Shown in pieces: positions 14,032 to 22,104 of a DNA stretch of 22,104 nucleotides. Source of the DNA: a virus; the IMG/VR virus record IMGVR_UViG_3300042878_001483, positions 1 to 22,104 of that record; one strand, given 5' to 3'. The notes beneath the pieces are model-generated. The model ran no database searches. It had not been told where the DNA came from and worked only from the letters and a program-made list of their open reading frames with translations. The translations under genes and the position numbers were made by a program. Numbering within the stretch: position 1 is the first letter of the stretch; each line of letters starts with the position of its first letter.

Positions 14032-15063
14032 CTAATCGCCAGTCATGCGCCGCCGCAGGTTATCCCGAATATCTTTCGTTACTACCCTGGGGGTTCCGCT
14101 GCCAGCAGAGCCAGATATTGATCTAGCAGCTTGCTTTGCCCTTTGCGTGGCTTGCATTTGCTGCTGTATGACCGGTTTCGCCTGAAGTTTTTGATTCAGG
14201 TTGGCAAATACCGGATTACCATTCACCACATAATTATAGGCAGTTTCTAGGATCTCCTCTTGGGAGCTATATCTGCCTGTTTGGGTTAAAGCTCGTACCA
14301 CGGGGGCCATCTCACCTTCCAGTTGGGAAGCTGTTTCTGGGTCGCGGAACAAAGGCTTCTGGTTCATGAAAGATTCTACAATCTTTTGATTCATGTACTC
14401 AACTGCCTTTTTTTCCTGCTCAGCATGTAGGGACTGCCAACGTTCGTCTGCAATTCGCTCTGCATCAGCACGAGTAAGATAGTCTTGTTCTACGCTATGA
14501 GCTTCTGTTTGGTTTTCTCCAATAAGTTCTTCAGGAGAAATGCCGTAGGATTCAAGCCATTCACGGGCTGTGGCATGAGGGCTATTCTTCATTGCTCGAT
14601 CCCAAACAACGGAGCGTTTAGCTACATCCTGTATTGAGATACCCTCTTTAGCGTAGTCTTCCTCGTATTGTTTAATGGTGTTGTAAACTGTCGAGTTGCG
14701 CTCGATTAACTGATTAAGCTCTTGAGCCTTACGGTCATACTGAGTCCGAGTTTCGTGAGCACGTCGATTAAGGTAGCCTTGAAGGACATGGGAATTCTGA
14801 GACGTCGGACTAAGAAAAGCCTCTTTCTCAGCCTTGTTCATATCAGCCGGAGGAGCATAAACAATTTGCTCAGACTGTGCCGCTGGTGCAGAAGTTTTAA
14901 CCTCGAAATCCTCTTCCTTGGTTTCTTCAACTGCTTCTGTCTTACTTACTTCATCATTTTGACTATGAAGTTGTTTACGCAATGAATGACGAATTTGTAA
15001 GTCAGTTTCATTTCGATCTGGCGTTACATCTTCAGGAGTTACTTCGGTTACATTATCTTCCAT
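14032..15063 (-). CDS. Scaffold-like protein
   Basis: 343 aa, strongly charged and predicted helical. It has an acidic, disordered N-terminus (NVTEVTPEDVTPDRNE, AVEETKEEDFEVK), then a long Gln/Glu/Lys-rich helical middle (RTQYDRKAQELNQLIERNS, QYEEDYAKEGISIQDVAKR) and a basic C-terminus (RRRMTGD) that could touch the inner capsid wall. This composition and the position immediately before the major capsid gene fit internal scaffolding proteins, which guide procapsid assembly and leave or are degraded. It overlaps the upstream 108-aa gene by 11 bases. RBS AGGT is present. The role is by position and composition. Confidence 0.75.
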   Translation of the reverse strand: MEDNVTEVTPEDVTPDRNETDLQIRHSLRKQLHSQNDEVSKTEAVEETKEEDFEVKTSAPAAQSEQIVYAPPADMNKAEKEAFLSPTSQNSHVLQGYLNRRAHETRTQYDRKAQELNQLIERNSTVYNTIKQYEEDYAKEGISIQDVAKRSVVWDRAMKNSPHATAREWLESYGISPEELIGENQTEAHSVEQDYLTRADAERIADERWQSLHAEQEKKAVEYMNQKIVESFMNQKPLFRDPETASQLEGEMAPVVRALTQTGRYSSQEEILETAYNYVVNGNPVFANLNQKLQAKPVIQQQMQATQRAKQAARSISGSAGSGTPRVVTKDIRDNLRRRMTGD

Positions 15064-15379
15064 TTCTGTACCTATCTATCATTTTGGCTTTTATGTTTTG
15101 GATAAGTTTACGTTCAGATGCACCAGATTCTCGTTCTGTTGTGTATCCTTTGTCGTAAGCATCTCCGACTTCTTCGGCACCAGCAGCACGATATGCCGCC
15201 CTTAACTTGCTTTTGCTTGTGTAAATCTCTCTAGGATTTAATGGGTTCCTAGTCGGTGGCATCTCATCATGAATAAAGTTATGCGCAGCGTTTGCATGAA
15301 CGCGTACCATAACTTCTTCAACTGGAACTACTTTTCCTTGTATTGGACACCACTGAAATAGTTTATGTTTTTCTGTCAT
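15053..15379 (-). CDS. Small conserved-type phage protein before the scaffold gene
   Basis: 108 aa. The N-terminus (FQWCPIQGKVVPVEE) resembles short zinc-ribbon-like starts, but only one Cys is present so no metal site is expected. The C-terminal half is charged and helical (RAAYRAAGAEEVGDAYDKG, ASERKLIQNIKAKMIDRYR). Small genes of this kind often sit between portal-side genes and the scaffold in podoviruses, without known function. No Shine-Dalgarno motif is visible before its ATG (the leader is an A-rich stretch after the upstream stop), so initiation may rely on coupling. Confidence 0.62.
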   Translation of the reverse strand: MTEKHKLFQWCPIQGKVVPVEEVMVRVHANAAHNFIHDEMPPTRNPLNPREIYTSKSKLRAAYRAAGAEEVGDAYDKGYTTERESGASERKLIQNIKAKMIDRYRNGR

Positions 15380-15405
15380 CAGTTGTTTGTTTTTTAAAAT
15401 AACAA

Positions 15406-16092
15406 TTACGAATCAAAATCCTCTATAGCTAACATCATCAAAGCACGAATTTGTCGTTGTTTTCGCAATGCTTTTTGCTGACTTTGATACTGTTGAATAA
15501 GATCAGTAATTTCTTGTTTTTGAGATTCTGAAAACACATATTCAGGTTCGCTGATTGCTTCTATTATTTCAGCTGGCGCTGCTTCTGTAGCTAACTGTTG
15601 TTTGATCTTAATTTCAAATGGCTTACGACTTTCTGGCTTAAGCGGTTCCTTTCCGCTTTGTCGCGCTTTAAGAATTTGCGCAGCTACATTTTCTTCATCG
15701 AGCTCATCTTGCTTGCGCTTTTTACGAGCTTTGCGGATTCTCTTATCAAGAATGTCCGATGTATCAACATAGGTAATTCCACCTGTTATCTCCAACAGTG
15801 GGAAAGTTAAGGTAGAGGCGAGCAGATTAGTGTTAATAATTTTATCATCTTGAAATACTACAAGAGGATAAAACGTTTCAGATGATGGAACTAAATTACA
15901 GTTAACATTAACTGCCCCAGTACTTACCGCGGCAAGAAAAAACTGCTCACTTGATGCAATCAGTGTTGTTGAAATGAATGCTTGATTAGTAACTGAAGCA
16001 TTGAAAAACGTTTCGCCACTAAGTATCAAATCGCATGAGATAGCCTGATCTGCAAATGCCGTAATTCGTGGTAACCTGTTTCTTAATGCCAT
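15406..16092 (-). CDS. Protein with four ~22-residue beta repeats and a charged coiled-coil tail
   Basis: 228 aa. Residues about 20-102 hold four copies of the pattern L-x-x-S-x-E-x-F-F/Y, at Leu22, Leu44, Leu67 and Leu90 (spacing 22-23): DLILSGETFF, TLIASSEQFF, NLVPSSETFY and NLLASTLTF. Repeats of this kind are found in phage surface proteins as stacked beta units. A very basic region follows (KRIRKARKKRKQDELDEE, 117-134), then a helical C-terminus rich in Gln/Glu/Lys (SESQKQEITDLIQQYQSQQK). It sits in an accessory block between portal and scaffold. RBS AGGT precedes the ATG. Not a recognised named family; likely structural. Confidence 0.66.
   Translation of the reverse strand: MALRNRLPRITAFADQAISCDLILSGETFFNASVTNQAFISTTLIASSEQFFLAAVSTGAVNVNCNLVPSSETFYPLVVFQDDKIINTNLLASTLTFPLLEITGGITYVDTSDILDKRIRKARKKRKQDELDEENVAAQILKARQSGKEPLKPESRKPFEIKIKQQLATEAAPAEIIEAISEPEYVFSESQKQEITDLIQQYQSQQKALRKQRQIRALMMLAIEDFDS
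15781..16041 (-). repeat. Four diverged in-frame repeats of ~66-69 bases (22-23 aa) in the 228-aa gene
   Basis: Codes residues 18-104. The Leu-x-x-Ser-x-Glu-x-Phe core is kept while surrounding residues have changed, which implies old duplication. Confidence 0.75.
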
Positions 16093-16094
16093 AG

Positions 16095-16883
16095 TTAACC
16101 TATATCAATAAGTGGCAATTGAAACCTATATGGATGATCAATTGTAAGACTTGATTGCAAGCCCCACTTCCAAGCTAGGTACCCTTCTGTTTTATATTGC
16201 AAATTAAGATCCAAACGGTTGGCTATAACAATTTCATATAAAATACCATTTAGCGGATCGTTAGTTCCATTTAGGTACGCGCCAATGGTTGACGTTCCAG
16301 TTGTTGCAATTCCTGTTGGAAAAACTGAATAGGCTCCATTTGTGCCATTTCTTCTACAAGAAACTGTAGTTGATGCGGTTCCAATATCAATTCCAGTAGT
16401 ATTGTAAGTCACAATATCTGTAGCTACCTTAGGCAAATTAAACGGGAAATCCTGAACATTATTTCTAAAAATAGCGTAATTATTAGAGGCAGAATATCCT
16501 AGCCCTAGGCCAGTGCTAACAGATGTTTCAATAAAACCTTGGTAACCTGCACCATTTACTTTAACCACAATAAACGCACTTATTGGTGGGCTACTCCAAA
16601 TTGTTGATGCTCCCTGTAAGTACTTTGTTGTCGCTGCAAAGTTAACACCAGGCAGATAGTTTTGAGAGTTTTCAACTAGTGAGGGTTGGCTTCCAGAAGT
16701 TGCTTGAGTAAACGAAGATTGAGAGCTGCCCTTGTCTTTCCAATTCGATACCTGACTGCCGGTTCCAAATTCAAAACTACTGCGGTCAGCAGCGTCTAGC
16801 CATATAATAGGATTAAGAACTTTGGGCGTCCAAAGTCTACGTTCAATGATAGCTGAATCTGTTAACGTAATCCCGCGTGGCAC
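16095..16883 (-). CDS. LamG/concanavalin A-like lectin-fold protein, probable virion surface glycan binder
   Basis: 262 aa. It has the LamG_3-like course: LNPIIWLDAADRSSFE near residues 23-38, VSNWKDKGS (about 44-52), ISAFIVVKVNG (about 100-110), and the closing YKTEGYLAWKWGL...HPYRF at 230-254, which is a signature of this phage and bacterial lectin-like class. The fold binds sugars or sits in adhesins; no catalytic residues are evident. The start is GTG at 16883, one base inside the stop of the upstream gene (TAGTG), with GAGGAT ahead; no in-frame ATG follows for a long way. Such domains are usual in tail fibres, but this gene lies between portal and scaffold, so it may decorate the head. 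Confidence 0.75.
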   Translation of the reverse strand: MPRGITLTDSAIIERRLWTPKVLNPIIWLDAADRSSFEFGTGSQVSNWKDKGSSQSSFTQATSGSQPSLVENSQNYLPGVNFAATTKYLQGASTIWSSPPISAFIVVKVNGAGYQGFIETSVSTGLGLGYSASNNYAIFRNNVQDFPFNLPKVATDIVTYNTTGIDIGTASTTVSCRRNGTNGAYSVFPTGIATTGTSTIGAYLNGTNDPLNGILYEIVIANRLDLNLQYKTEGYLAWKWGLQSSLTIDHPYRFQLPLIDIG

Positions 16884-17296
16884 TAAGTGACATCCTCGTT
16901 ATAGGCTTCCAAGTTCAACGTATTGCCGCTAGCAGCAAATGCAACACCACTATTATTTAACAATACAAATCCATCTGAAAATGGATAGAGACGCACCATT
17001 TCAAAGATGACTTTTTTAACACTGGTTGTAGTTGTTAATGGGAGAACATAACTTTCTAGTCCAGTCGTAATATCTTCAGCAGTTCCGCTATATCGACCAA
17101 CATATCGTATAGTCACACTGCCGCCTGTTGCTGGAGTAATAGATCCAAGGTCCAACGTCAGCCGAGCGTATAGGTTTCTATTGCTAGAATTGTCATACGT
17201 CATTACTGATGAAGTAGATCCATTTGCTAATGAATTAAGAGCAGTCCCTGCAATGTTAGTGGCTGCTATACTTGTCGACCATTTTGCTGTTGCCAT
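16883..17296 (-). CDS. Beta-rich structural protein of unknown function
   Basis: 137 aa. Thr/Ser-rich strands dominate (TSIAATNIAGTALNSLANG, YARLTLDLGSITPATGGSV, YVLPLTTTTSVKKVIFEMV). This fits a small beta-sandwich found next to phage fibres or capsids. The start lies directly on the upstream stop (TAAATG), so re-initiation is likely. With the neighbouring lectin-like and repeat proteins it may form a head or tail surface assembly. No family was recognised. Confidence 0.65.
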   Translation of the reverse strand: MATAKWSTSIAATNIAGTALNSLANGSTSSVMTYDNSSNRNLYARLTLDLGSITPATGGSVTIRYVGRYSGTAEDITTGLESYVLPLTTTTSVKKVIFEMVRLYPFSDGFVLLNNSGVAFAASGNTLNLEAYNEDVT

Positions 17297-17770
17297 TTAC
17301 TTTCGTGCCTCTGCAATTATTTGTGATGTTACAGAAATCTTATGATACTGCGCCCAACTTTGCTGCTGATTGATAAGAGCGTTTATCTCAACAACTGATT
17401 GAGGTGTAATAATACCATCAACAACTAGTTTGTTTATGTTGCTAGTAAAATCAATCAAAACCTGTGGGTCTGTAAAATCAATAGTTGTTATCAAATTAAC
17501 TACTGATAACGCAGTTAAGGCTAACAGTTTATCATCTAACTCTACTGCTGAAGCTGCTTGCAATTCTATTTTCGCATAGTCGCTATTACGAATAAGAATA
17601 GTGCGGATATCAGTGGCTGTTACTAATGATGGTGACAACGGAAACGAACTATCTGAAGCATTTAGTAGGTTAACGATTAGCCAATCAGGCACGCTTGCTT
17701 TTGAACCATATTGCGGCTCGTAAGCAATTTCGATCTCATCAATTTTAGTTAAGAGGAGTGGATCTGTCAT
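17297..17770 (-). CDS. Helical protein of unknown function
   Basis: 157 aa, mostly helical: KIDEIEIAYEP, an Ala/Leu-rich middle (AASAVELDDKLLALTALSVV) and a C-terminal block with VVDGIITPQSVVEINALIN and SWAQYHKISVTSQIIAEARK. The phrase 'duration/index then WAxx-xIxVTxxxIxxAR' recurs in small phage proteins of unknown role near fibre-type genes. No clear RBS is seen; it starts seven bases after the preceding stop. Placed in the portal-scaffold accessory block. Function unknown. Confidence 0.62.
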   Translation of the reverse strand: MTDPLLLTKIDEIEIAYEPQYGSKASVPDWLIVNLLNASDSSFPLSPSLVTATDIRTILIRNSDYAKIELQAASAVELDDKLLALTALSVVNLITTIDFTDPQVLIDFTSNINKLVVDGIITPQSVVEINALINQQQSWAQYHKISVTSQIIAEARK

Positions 17771-17777
17771 ATGTTAT

Positions 17778-18203
17778 CTATAAAGCAAATATGCCACTAG
17801 CATTGAAAGTTATTGTAATATTTCCACCGTTAGGTGTTACAGGCAATCCGCTAGCTACGACATCAATATACGCTACAAGGGACGAAGTTGCTGCTGTCCC
17901 AGTGTCTTTATAGATAATGAGAGCTTCTACACTAGATCCAGTTACAGAAGTAAATGTTACATCTGCTGCATCAAACACACCGTTTGTAACTGTCTTAGTT
18001 CCAAGTGTTTGTGGTGTTCCTATTGCTGCTGCCGAAGCAGATGAATAAAACTCATGTGCTGTGCTGTATGTATAAACACCAGTATCTATCAATGCAATTT
18101 TGATAGTGTCGTCTACCATATCAACCGCAGTGCCGGATGTGGTTCCAAGCGTTCCAGGGTTAAGAAACTTTTCTTTTGTTTTTGGATAAATTGCATTTGC
18201 CAT
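17778..18203 (-). CDS. Probable phage surface protein, beta-rich
   Basis: 141 aa. The N-terminus IYPKTKEKFLNPG and the block IKIALIDTGVYTYSTAHEFYSS (residues about 34-55) are a pattern I have seen in small phage structural proteins, followed by beta strands (TKTVTNGVFDAADVTFTSVTG, SLVAYIDVVASGLPVTPNGG) ending NITITFNASGIFAL. It probably forms a beta-sandwich with a role in a head or tail surface complex. It starts three bases after the portal stop and has no clear RBS, so coupling to portal translation is likely. Assignment is tentative beyond 'structural'. Confidence 0.68.
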   Translation of the reverse strand: MANAIYPKTKEKFLNPGTLGTTSGTAVDMVDDTIKIALIDTGVYTYSTAHEFYSSASAAAIGTPQTLGTKTVTNGVFDAADVTFTSVTGSSVEALIIYKDTGTAATSSLVAYIDVVASGLPVTPNGGNITITFNASGIFAL

Positions 18204-18206
18204 ATA

Positions 18207-20822
18207 CTAAAATTCCATTCCAATTAGGTTGCCGTTTTCATCTGTAATTAGTTTTCTATCAACTGGTTCTTCACTTATCTTTATTGATACAGGATTTCCA
18301 TTCTCATCATTTATAAGTTCAGCCCTTCTCTTTTTAGAAGATATTTTAGCTGCTGGCTGCATTGAACTATTAGCATTAAAATTCTTTGTTTGTTCCATGC
18401 TCATGCGGATCCGGTCAAGTTGAGTATCAGTTTGCAATCTGCGTTCTTCCATGAGCTTTTCAGACTCAGAGAGTTTAATTCGCATTTGCTCAAGTTCAAG
18501 TTTTTGCAACTCAAGGATCTGCGCCATGCGGTTTGTTTCTTGAGTGATAGCTTGCTTGTTAGCATCCGACTGACTAGCTGATTGAACTTTAAGCATTTCA
18601 ACTTGAACACCAGATTGCTTAATCTGTACTTCTTGTTGAGCAATCGAAAGTTCTTGCTGTTGAATGTATTGGCCAAACTGTTGGTCTTGAACTTTAAGTT
18701 GAGCGTCAAGTTGATTGCGTTGCATCTGTAGTTGCTGGTCTTGATAACTAAGTTGGTTCTTAGTTGACTTGTCCTGCATTTCCATCTGTGCTGCTTGTAG
18801 TCTAGCTTGCGACTCAATCTGAGCTATTTGCAGCCGACCTTGAACTTCCTGCATTACAGGGTCTGGCGGTGGCGGTTGTTTAGCTGCCTCTTCTTTCGCT
18901 TTAGAAATCTCACCAATTTGCGTAAGAGCTTTCGTAAACAGGCCATCGATCTCTTTGCCTCCCTTGTAACGTTTGATCATGTTTTGGAACAACGAGATAG
19001 AGAAGTCGATCAACGGAGGATATTGGTCTATCAAACCACGCATTTGGTCGAAGAAAGCACCTGCTGTTTGAATCAGCATAGTTGCTTCTTGTTGTTGCTG
19101 TTGTTGGTCGATAGCCATCATAGAATCGGTAGCGATTTGGATTCGATAGCTTCTCTTCTTATCGTCTCGCAATATCTCTAAGATTTGTCCTTTAACCCTA
19201 TCGATTTCTTCCAACGGATCATATGGCGGTGGCATTGGTGGAGCCATCTCCGGCATTGGAGGCATCATACCTGTCTCATCACCTGGCATAGGTGGTTGCA
19301 TAGGTTCTGGTGCGGGAGGAGGTGGAGGAGGCGGTGGCAGAGTAGGCTCAATAAGAGCGTCTGCATCTGCAACATCAAAGATAGTCTCTGGCTCAAATAC
19401 CTCAGCGATAATGGTTGCAAGGTTACTGATAGAATCAGAAACAAACTTAGCAAACATGTTTTGTCGCACGATGAGTCCCATCGACGACCATTGATTCTCA
19501 AGTCTGTTAGCTGTTGCAGACTTGTACTGCTCTGAAGTACCACGAAGCAAGTCGCTTACTTTCAGTGTTTCATAAAGCTGCTGTAAAGCGTTCTGTCTAG
19601 CGCCTTGAAGGATGTTTAAAGCGTTTATGTATGGTTCTATGTTCATGGACTCAATGCCATTTGCAAGACCACCACGTTGCTTATAAGACGGCCAGTTAGT
19701 AACTGGGATGAGCTTTAGATCACCAGTCATAAGCATTTCAACTTGATTCCCCAAAGTCGCGTCGTAGAGGCTATTCGTGCGAATGGCCTGAGTAACAGCG
19801 TGGATACGGGTTGTAAGCCGCTCGACTTCGAGGATCTGGTCTTTTACATGGCTGTAATCCGAGACAGGAATAACGCTATCGGGATCAGCAGACTGACGAA
19901 TAACAGAGCAAGGGAAAAACTTTTCAAATCGAATCGGAGGTTCTGAGGTTTCAATAAGGGTCTTATCTCCACCTTTTTGAAGCCAATAAACCTTTCGTGA
20001 AGGCCGGTCCCATATCTCATATAGTTCAGCCTTTCCTTCGTAACGGTCATCTTGTCGGGCAATATCTTTTTTTATAACTTCTGGATAACTGTCGTAGCTA
20101 AGTTGTTCAGCAATTTCTGAACCAAACATGCTTTCTGCTTGGCTTCGATCCATAAAGGCTTTACGAGCTTGCCAATCGATCTCTGCTTCACTACGAGCAT
20201 CGTTGCAGTAGTAGTCGTTGTATTGCACAACTTCGAGGATAGCTCTTTCGCTAGTTTTCTTCTGAATCTCCATCCCACCGATAAGGATGCCACCTTCACG
20301 TTCTTCTAGTTCTTCTTCGTCGCCCTCGTAGTCGTTGCCGTTACCGTCAATCAACTTACCTTCTGGGTCACGAATAACTGCGTACTCTTCATAAACAGTT
20401 TCAAATTCAGCAACATAACGAGCCCACAAAACTGCTTGACCAGTCAGCAAAAATTGCAGAGCAGCTTGATAACCAATCTTGTCGAAATCAAAATGAACAT
20501 CCATTGCGTATTGGGCGTTACGCTCAAGGACAACAGAACCAAGCTCATACGGTAGACTTCCTGAACGTTTGCGTAGGTTTACTTCTGCTTTGGGAGTTGA
20601 AGAATAGTAAGCAGGAAGAAGAGTATTAGTACAATACCACCAAACATTAAGTCGTCTTTCTGCGTCATTAAGAACACCCACCTGCTTTTGAGCGTTGTAT
20701 ACACGAATGCTTTCTTCAGCAGCTTCTATAAACTTTTTGCGACGTTCTTCCGCACGAGTAATCTCATTTTTCCACCAACGACCACTATACTTTTCAACAG
20801 TAGGTTTAGGTTGAACTTTCAT
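18207..20822 (-). CDS. Portal protein (P22-type, long C-terminal helical region)
   Basis: 871 aa, longer than most portals. The N-terminal half has portal features: WWYCTNTLLPAYYSS (about residues 61-75), the clip/stem region DYSHVKDQILEVERLTTRIHAVTQAIR (about 320-350), and EQYKSATANRLENQWSSMGL (about 430-450), the patch commonly seen before the tunnel helix. A Pro/Met-rich segment with eight prolines in a row lies at 496-533. The C-terminus (about 655-820) is a Gln-rich coiled coil, as expected for a long barrel inside the capsid. It starts at an ATG overlapping the terminase stop (ATGA), the usual packaging-motor order. Portal assignment is fairly certain. Confidence 0.85.
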   Translation of the reverse strand: MKVQPKPTVEKYSGRWWKNEITRAEERRKKFIEAAEESIRVYNAQKQVGVLNDAERRLNVWWYCTNTLLPAYYSSTPKAEVNLRKRSGSLPYELGSVVLERNAQYAMDVHFDFDKIGYQAALQFLLTGQAVLWARYVAEFETVYEEYAVIRDPEGKLIDGNGNDYEGDEEELEEREGGILIGGMEIQKKTSERAILEVVQYNDYYCNDARSEAEIDWQARKAFMDRSQAESMFGSEIAEQLSYDSYPEVIKKDIARQDDRYEGKAELYEIWDRPSRKVYWLQKGGDKTLIETSEPPIRFEKFFPCSVIRQSADPDSVIPVSDYSHVKDQILEVERLTTRIHAVTQAIRTNSLYDATLGNQVEMLMTGDLKLIPVTNWPSYKQRGGLANGIESMNIEPYINALNILQGARQNALQQLYETLKVSDLLRGTSEQYKSATANRLENQWSSMGLIVRQNMFAKFVSDSISNLATIIAEVFEPETIFDVADADALIEPTLPPPPPPPPAPEPMQPPMPGDETGMMPPMPEMAPPMPPPYDPLEEIDRVKGQILEILRDDKKRSYRIQIATDSMMAIDQQQQQQEATMLIQTAGAFFDQMRGLIDQYPPLIDFSISLFQNMIKRYKGGKEIDGLFTKALTQIGEISKAKEEAAKQPPPPDPVMQEVQGRLQIAQIESQARLQAAQMEMQDKSTKNQLSYQDQQLQMQRNQLDAQLKVQDQQFGQYIQQQELSIAQQEVQIKQSGVQVEMLKVQSASQSDANKQAITQETNRMAQILELQKLELEQMRIKLSESEKLMEERRLQTDTQLDRIRMSMEQTKNFNANSSMQPAAKISSKKRRAELINDENGNPVSIKISEEPVDRKLITDENGNLIGMEF
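18363..18860 (-). other. Gln-rich coiled coil at the portal C-terminus
   Basis: Codes residues about 655-820, with repeated QAQ/QQQ helical sequence. It would form the barrel or crown pointing into the capsid. Confidence 0.6.
19224..19337 (-). repeat. Pro/Met-rich low-complexity segment in the portal
   Basis: Codes residues 496-533: eight prolines, then PMQPPMPGD, MMPPMPEM and PPMPPPYDP. It reads as a flexible insertion between the portal core and the C-terminal helices. Confidence 0.8.
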
Positions 20823-22104
20823 ATTTTTGCTCGTTGGTTGTTTTGTCTCATCTGTGAAATGTATGCTTGCAACTTAATCAACCCTTTATTGAAAACCTCA
20901 ACGGGTTGTTCCCACTTCGCGTCAAGTAGTCTAGCTTTACACATATAACGTAAAGCATCGACGGCATGATCGTTTCCGTTTGTATCTAAATCTTCTGGGT
21001 TGCGCTTGTCTATCGTCATGGATGGTAAAGTCTCTAGCAAGTATTGGCAATTAGCAAAGATATAGAGTAACGGCGGTTTACCCACCAACCTTTGTCTAAT
21101 TTGTGACCAGCCTGAAATACGGTTGTTATCTGCTGGCCTAAAACTTGGATGTTTGTACTTAGCAAAAACGACATTAAACTGGTCGTTAATGCTTGGTCCA
21201 CCTTCATGGCTAAAGATACTAGGGTCAGCTACAGCTATTGGATTTTCTCCGATGGAAGCTGCTGCAATTCTATTCGCTTGCTCAACATTATCAACTCCCT
21301 TGGAGTGCATCTCTCGATATATGACAATGCTTCCTTTTGGATATGGCACTTCATTACCTTTATCATCCCGTCCAGAACTAACAGCACCCCATACAGCGGC
21401 GAAAGGAGAACGATAACCCCAATCATAACCAAGGTAGCGAGGCCAGTGTTTAGGTAGATTAAAAGGAGCGATAATGTGTTTCCCACTGAACTCAGGAAAA
21501 TAACTACCTTCGTGAATTTCGAAATCTCCTTCAAGCCAAGCTCTGACAAGTTCTGGACTACCGACCATGTGCAATCGGTTGATGTACTCAGGATCTCTAG
21601 CAAGCAAGATTTGGTTGTCATGCACTCTCGACGGTATATAAATGTAATCAAAACTACTGCCATTAGGCAGCTTTTTCTCTAGTACCTGCATCCCTTTAGG
21701 AGCTGGTTTGATAAATAACTCTTTCAGCCATCCATGACCGACACCACCAGGGTTGAACGTAAGGATGACCTGACCGCCTCCCTTGCCTCGTAGAGCGCCG
21801 AACAGCTTCCAGATAGGGGAAGGGTCAGAGTAGTTACCAGCCTCTTCTATAGCGCAATCTGACAGGTTCTGGCCTTGATACTTTTCGGCATCATTATCAT
21901 TGCCTAAAGGTCTAAAACGTAGGCGACCACCCGATAAGAAGGTAAACTGCTTCTTCTGGTCCTGCCAATGGGCTTTAAGCGGTAAATATATCTGCTTAGC
22001 CCTTTCAATAAGGTCATCAGCTTGAGGTAATTCTTTACGAAAGAAGATAGCATTAAAGTCAGCCCCTAACTGTTCTTGCTTAACAGCAAACTTACCCAAG
22101 ACCC
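20819..22104 (-). CDS. Terminase large subunit, 5' end missing (cut by window edge)
   Basis: The frame is open to the right edge; a TTG at 22099 could be read as a start, but it only marks the window edge. About 426 codons remain. The ATPase Walker A part is outside the window. What remains shows a Walker B-like block (LSDCAIEEAG, residues 79-88 from the TTG), the coupling motif VILTFNPG (111-118), WLEGDFEIHEGSYFPEF and an RNase H-like nuclease with YLGYDWGY (Asp226), AVADPS (Asp292) and NDHAVDALRY (Asp377/Asp381). It cuts and translocates DNA with the portal, whose gene overlaps its stop. No small subunit gene is in view; it would lie to the right. The sequence is a confident terminase by motif. 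Confidence 0.92.
   Translation of the reverse strand, partial: VLGKFAVKQEQLGADFNAIFFRKELPQADDLIERAKQIYLPLKAHWQDQKKQFTFLSGGRLRFRPLGNDNDAEKYQGQNLSDCAIEEAGNYSDPSPIWKLFGALRGKGGGQVILTFNPGGVGHGWLKELFIKPAPKGMQVLEKKLPNGSSFDYIYIPSRVHDNQILLARDPEYINRLHMVGSPELVRAWLEGDFEIHEGSYFPEFSGKHIIAPFNLPKHWPRYLGYDWGYRSPFAAVWGAVSSGRDDKGNEVPYPKGSIVIYREMHSKGVDNVEQANRIAAASIGENPIAVADPSIFSHEGGPSINDQFNVVFAKYKHPSFRPADNNRISGWSQIRQRLVGKPPLLYIFANCQYLLETLPSMTIDKRNPEDLDTNGNDHAVDALRYMCKARLLDAKWEQPVEVFNKGLIKLQAYISQMRQNNQRAKI

Noticed and set aside
22097-22099. TTG as start of the terminase
   Set aside because: The frame stays open to the window edge and the ATPase Walker A part is missing, so the true start lies outside.
1-22104. 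CRISPR array, tRNA, integrase, transposon or anti-defence gene
   Set aside because: No regular direct repeats with spacers, cloverleaf-like sequence, recombinase motif or inverted-repeat-flanked transposase was seen; the whole window is filled with structural and lysis genes.

Overview
The window is a 22.1 kb piece of a tailed bacteriophage genome (Caudoviricetes). It holds the late structural and lysis half of the genome, and every convincing gene is on the minus strand. Transcription therefore runs from the right edge (terminase) to the left edge. No major tail tube protein, tape measure, sheath or baseplate gene is visible. The tail genes are limited to an adaptor, a tail hub or stabilisation protein, several low-complexity ejection-type proteins and one fibre, so the virion is most likely short-tailed (podovirus-like). 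The host cannot be named from the sequence. Gene starts carry ordinary AGGAG/AGGT ribosome binding sites, and composition is moderately AT-rich by eye.

Layout in transcription order (right to left):
(1) Packaging: large terminase subunit, cut by the window edge, overlapping a large portal gene.
(2) An accessory block of five small or medium beta-rich or unknown genes (18203-15406), including a LamG-like lectin-fold protein and a protein with four ~22-residue repeats.
(3) Capsid: a small conserved gene, a scaffold-like protein, the major capsid protein, a decoration-like protein and two small probable capsid proteins. Two near-identical intrinsic terminators are embedded between these last genes, each followed directly by the next ribosome binding site.
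(4) Head-tail connection: a 237-aa protein ending in an AT-hook-like motif, and a 287-aa adaptor that appears to carry an inserted carbohydrate-binding-like module.
(5) Ejection/tail block: an Ala/Gly-rich protein, two proteins sharing a peptide motif on either side of the tail hub gene, and two long helical proteins.
(6) Tail fibre with a C-terminal S74 intramolecular chaperone.
(7) Lysis-like cassette: a DUF5675 protein, a one-membrane-segment holin-like protein, and a long cysteine-rich exported protein (positions 814 to 1) that runs off the left edge with no stop in the window. All of these are joined by 4-base overlaps.

The genes are packed almost without gaps; the largest gap is about 50 bases (11741-11792). 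No tRNA, CRISPR array, insertion sequence, integrase or replication gene was seen. The features least explained by standard phage biology are the cysteine-rich exported protein, the lectin/beta-repeat block between portal and scaffold, the short peptide motifs shared within and between ejection proteins, and the twin terminator-RBS modules behind the capsid genes.
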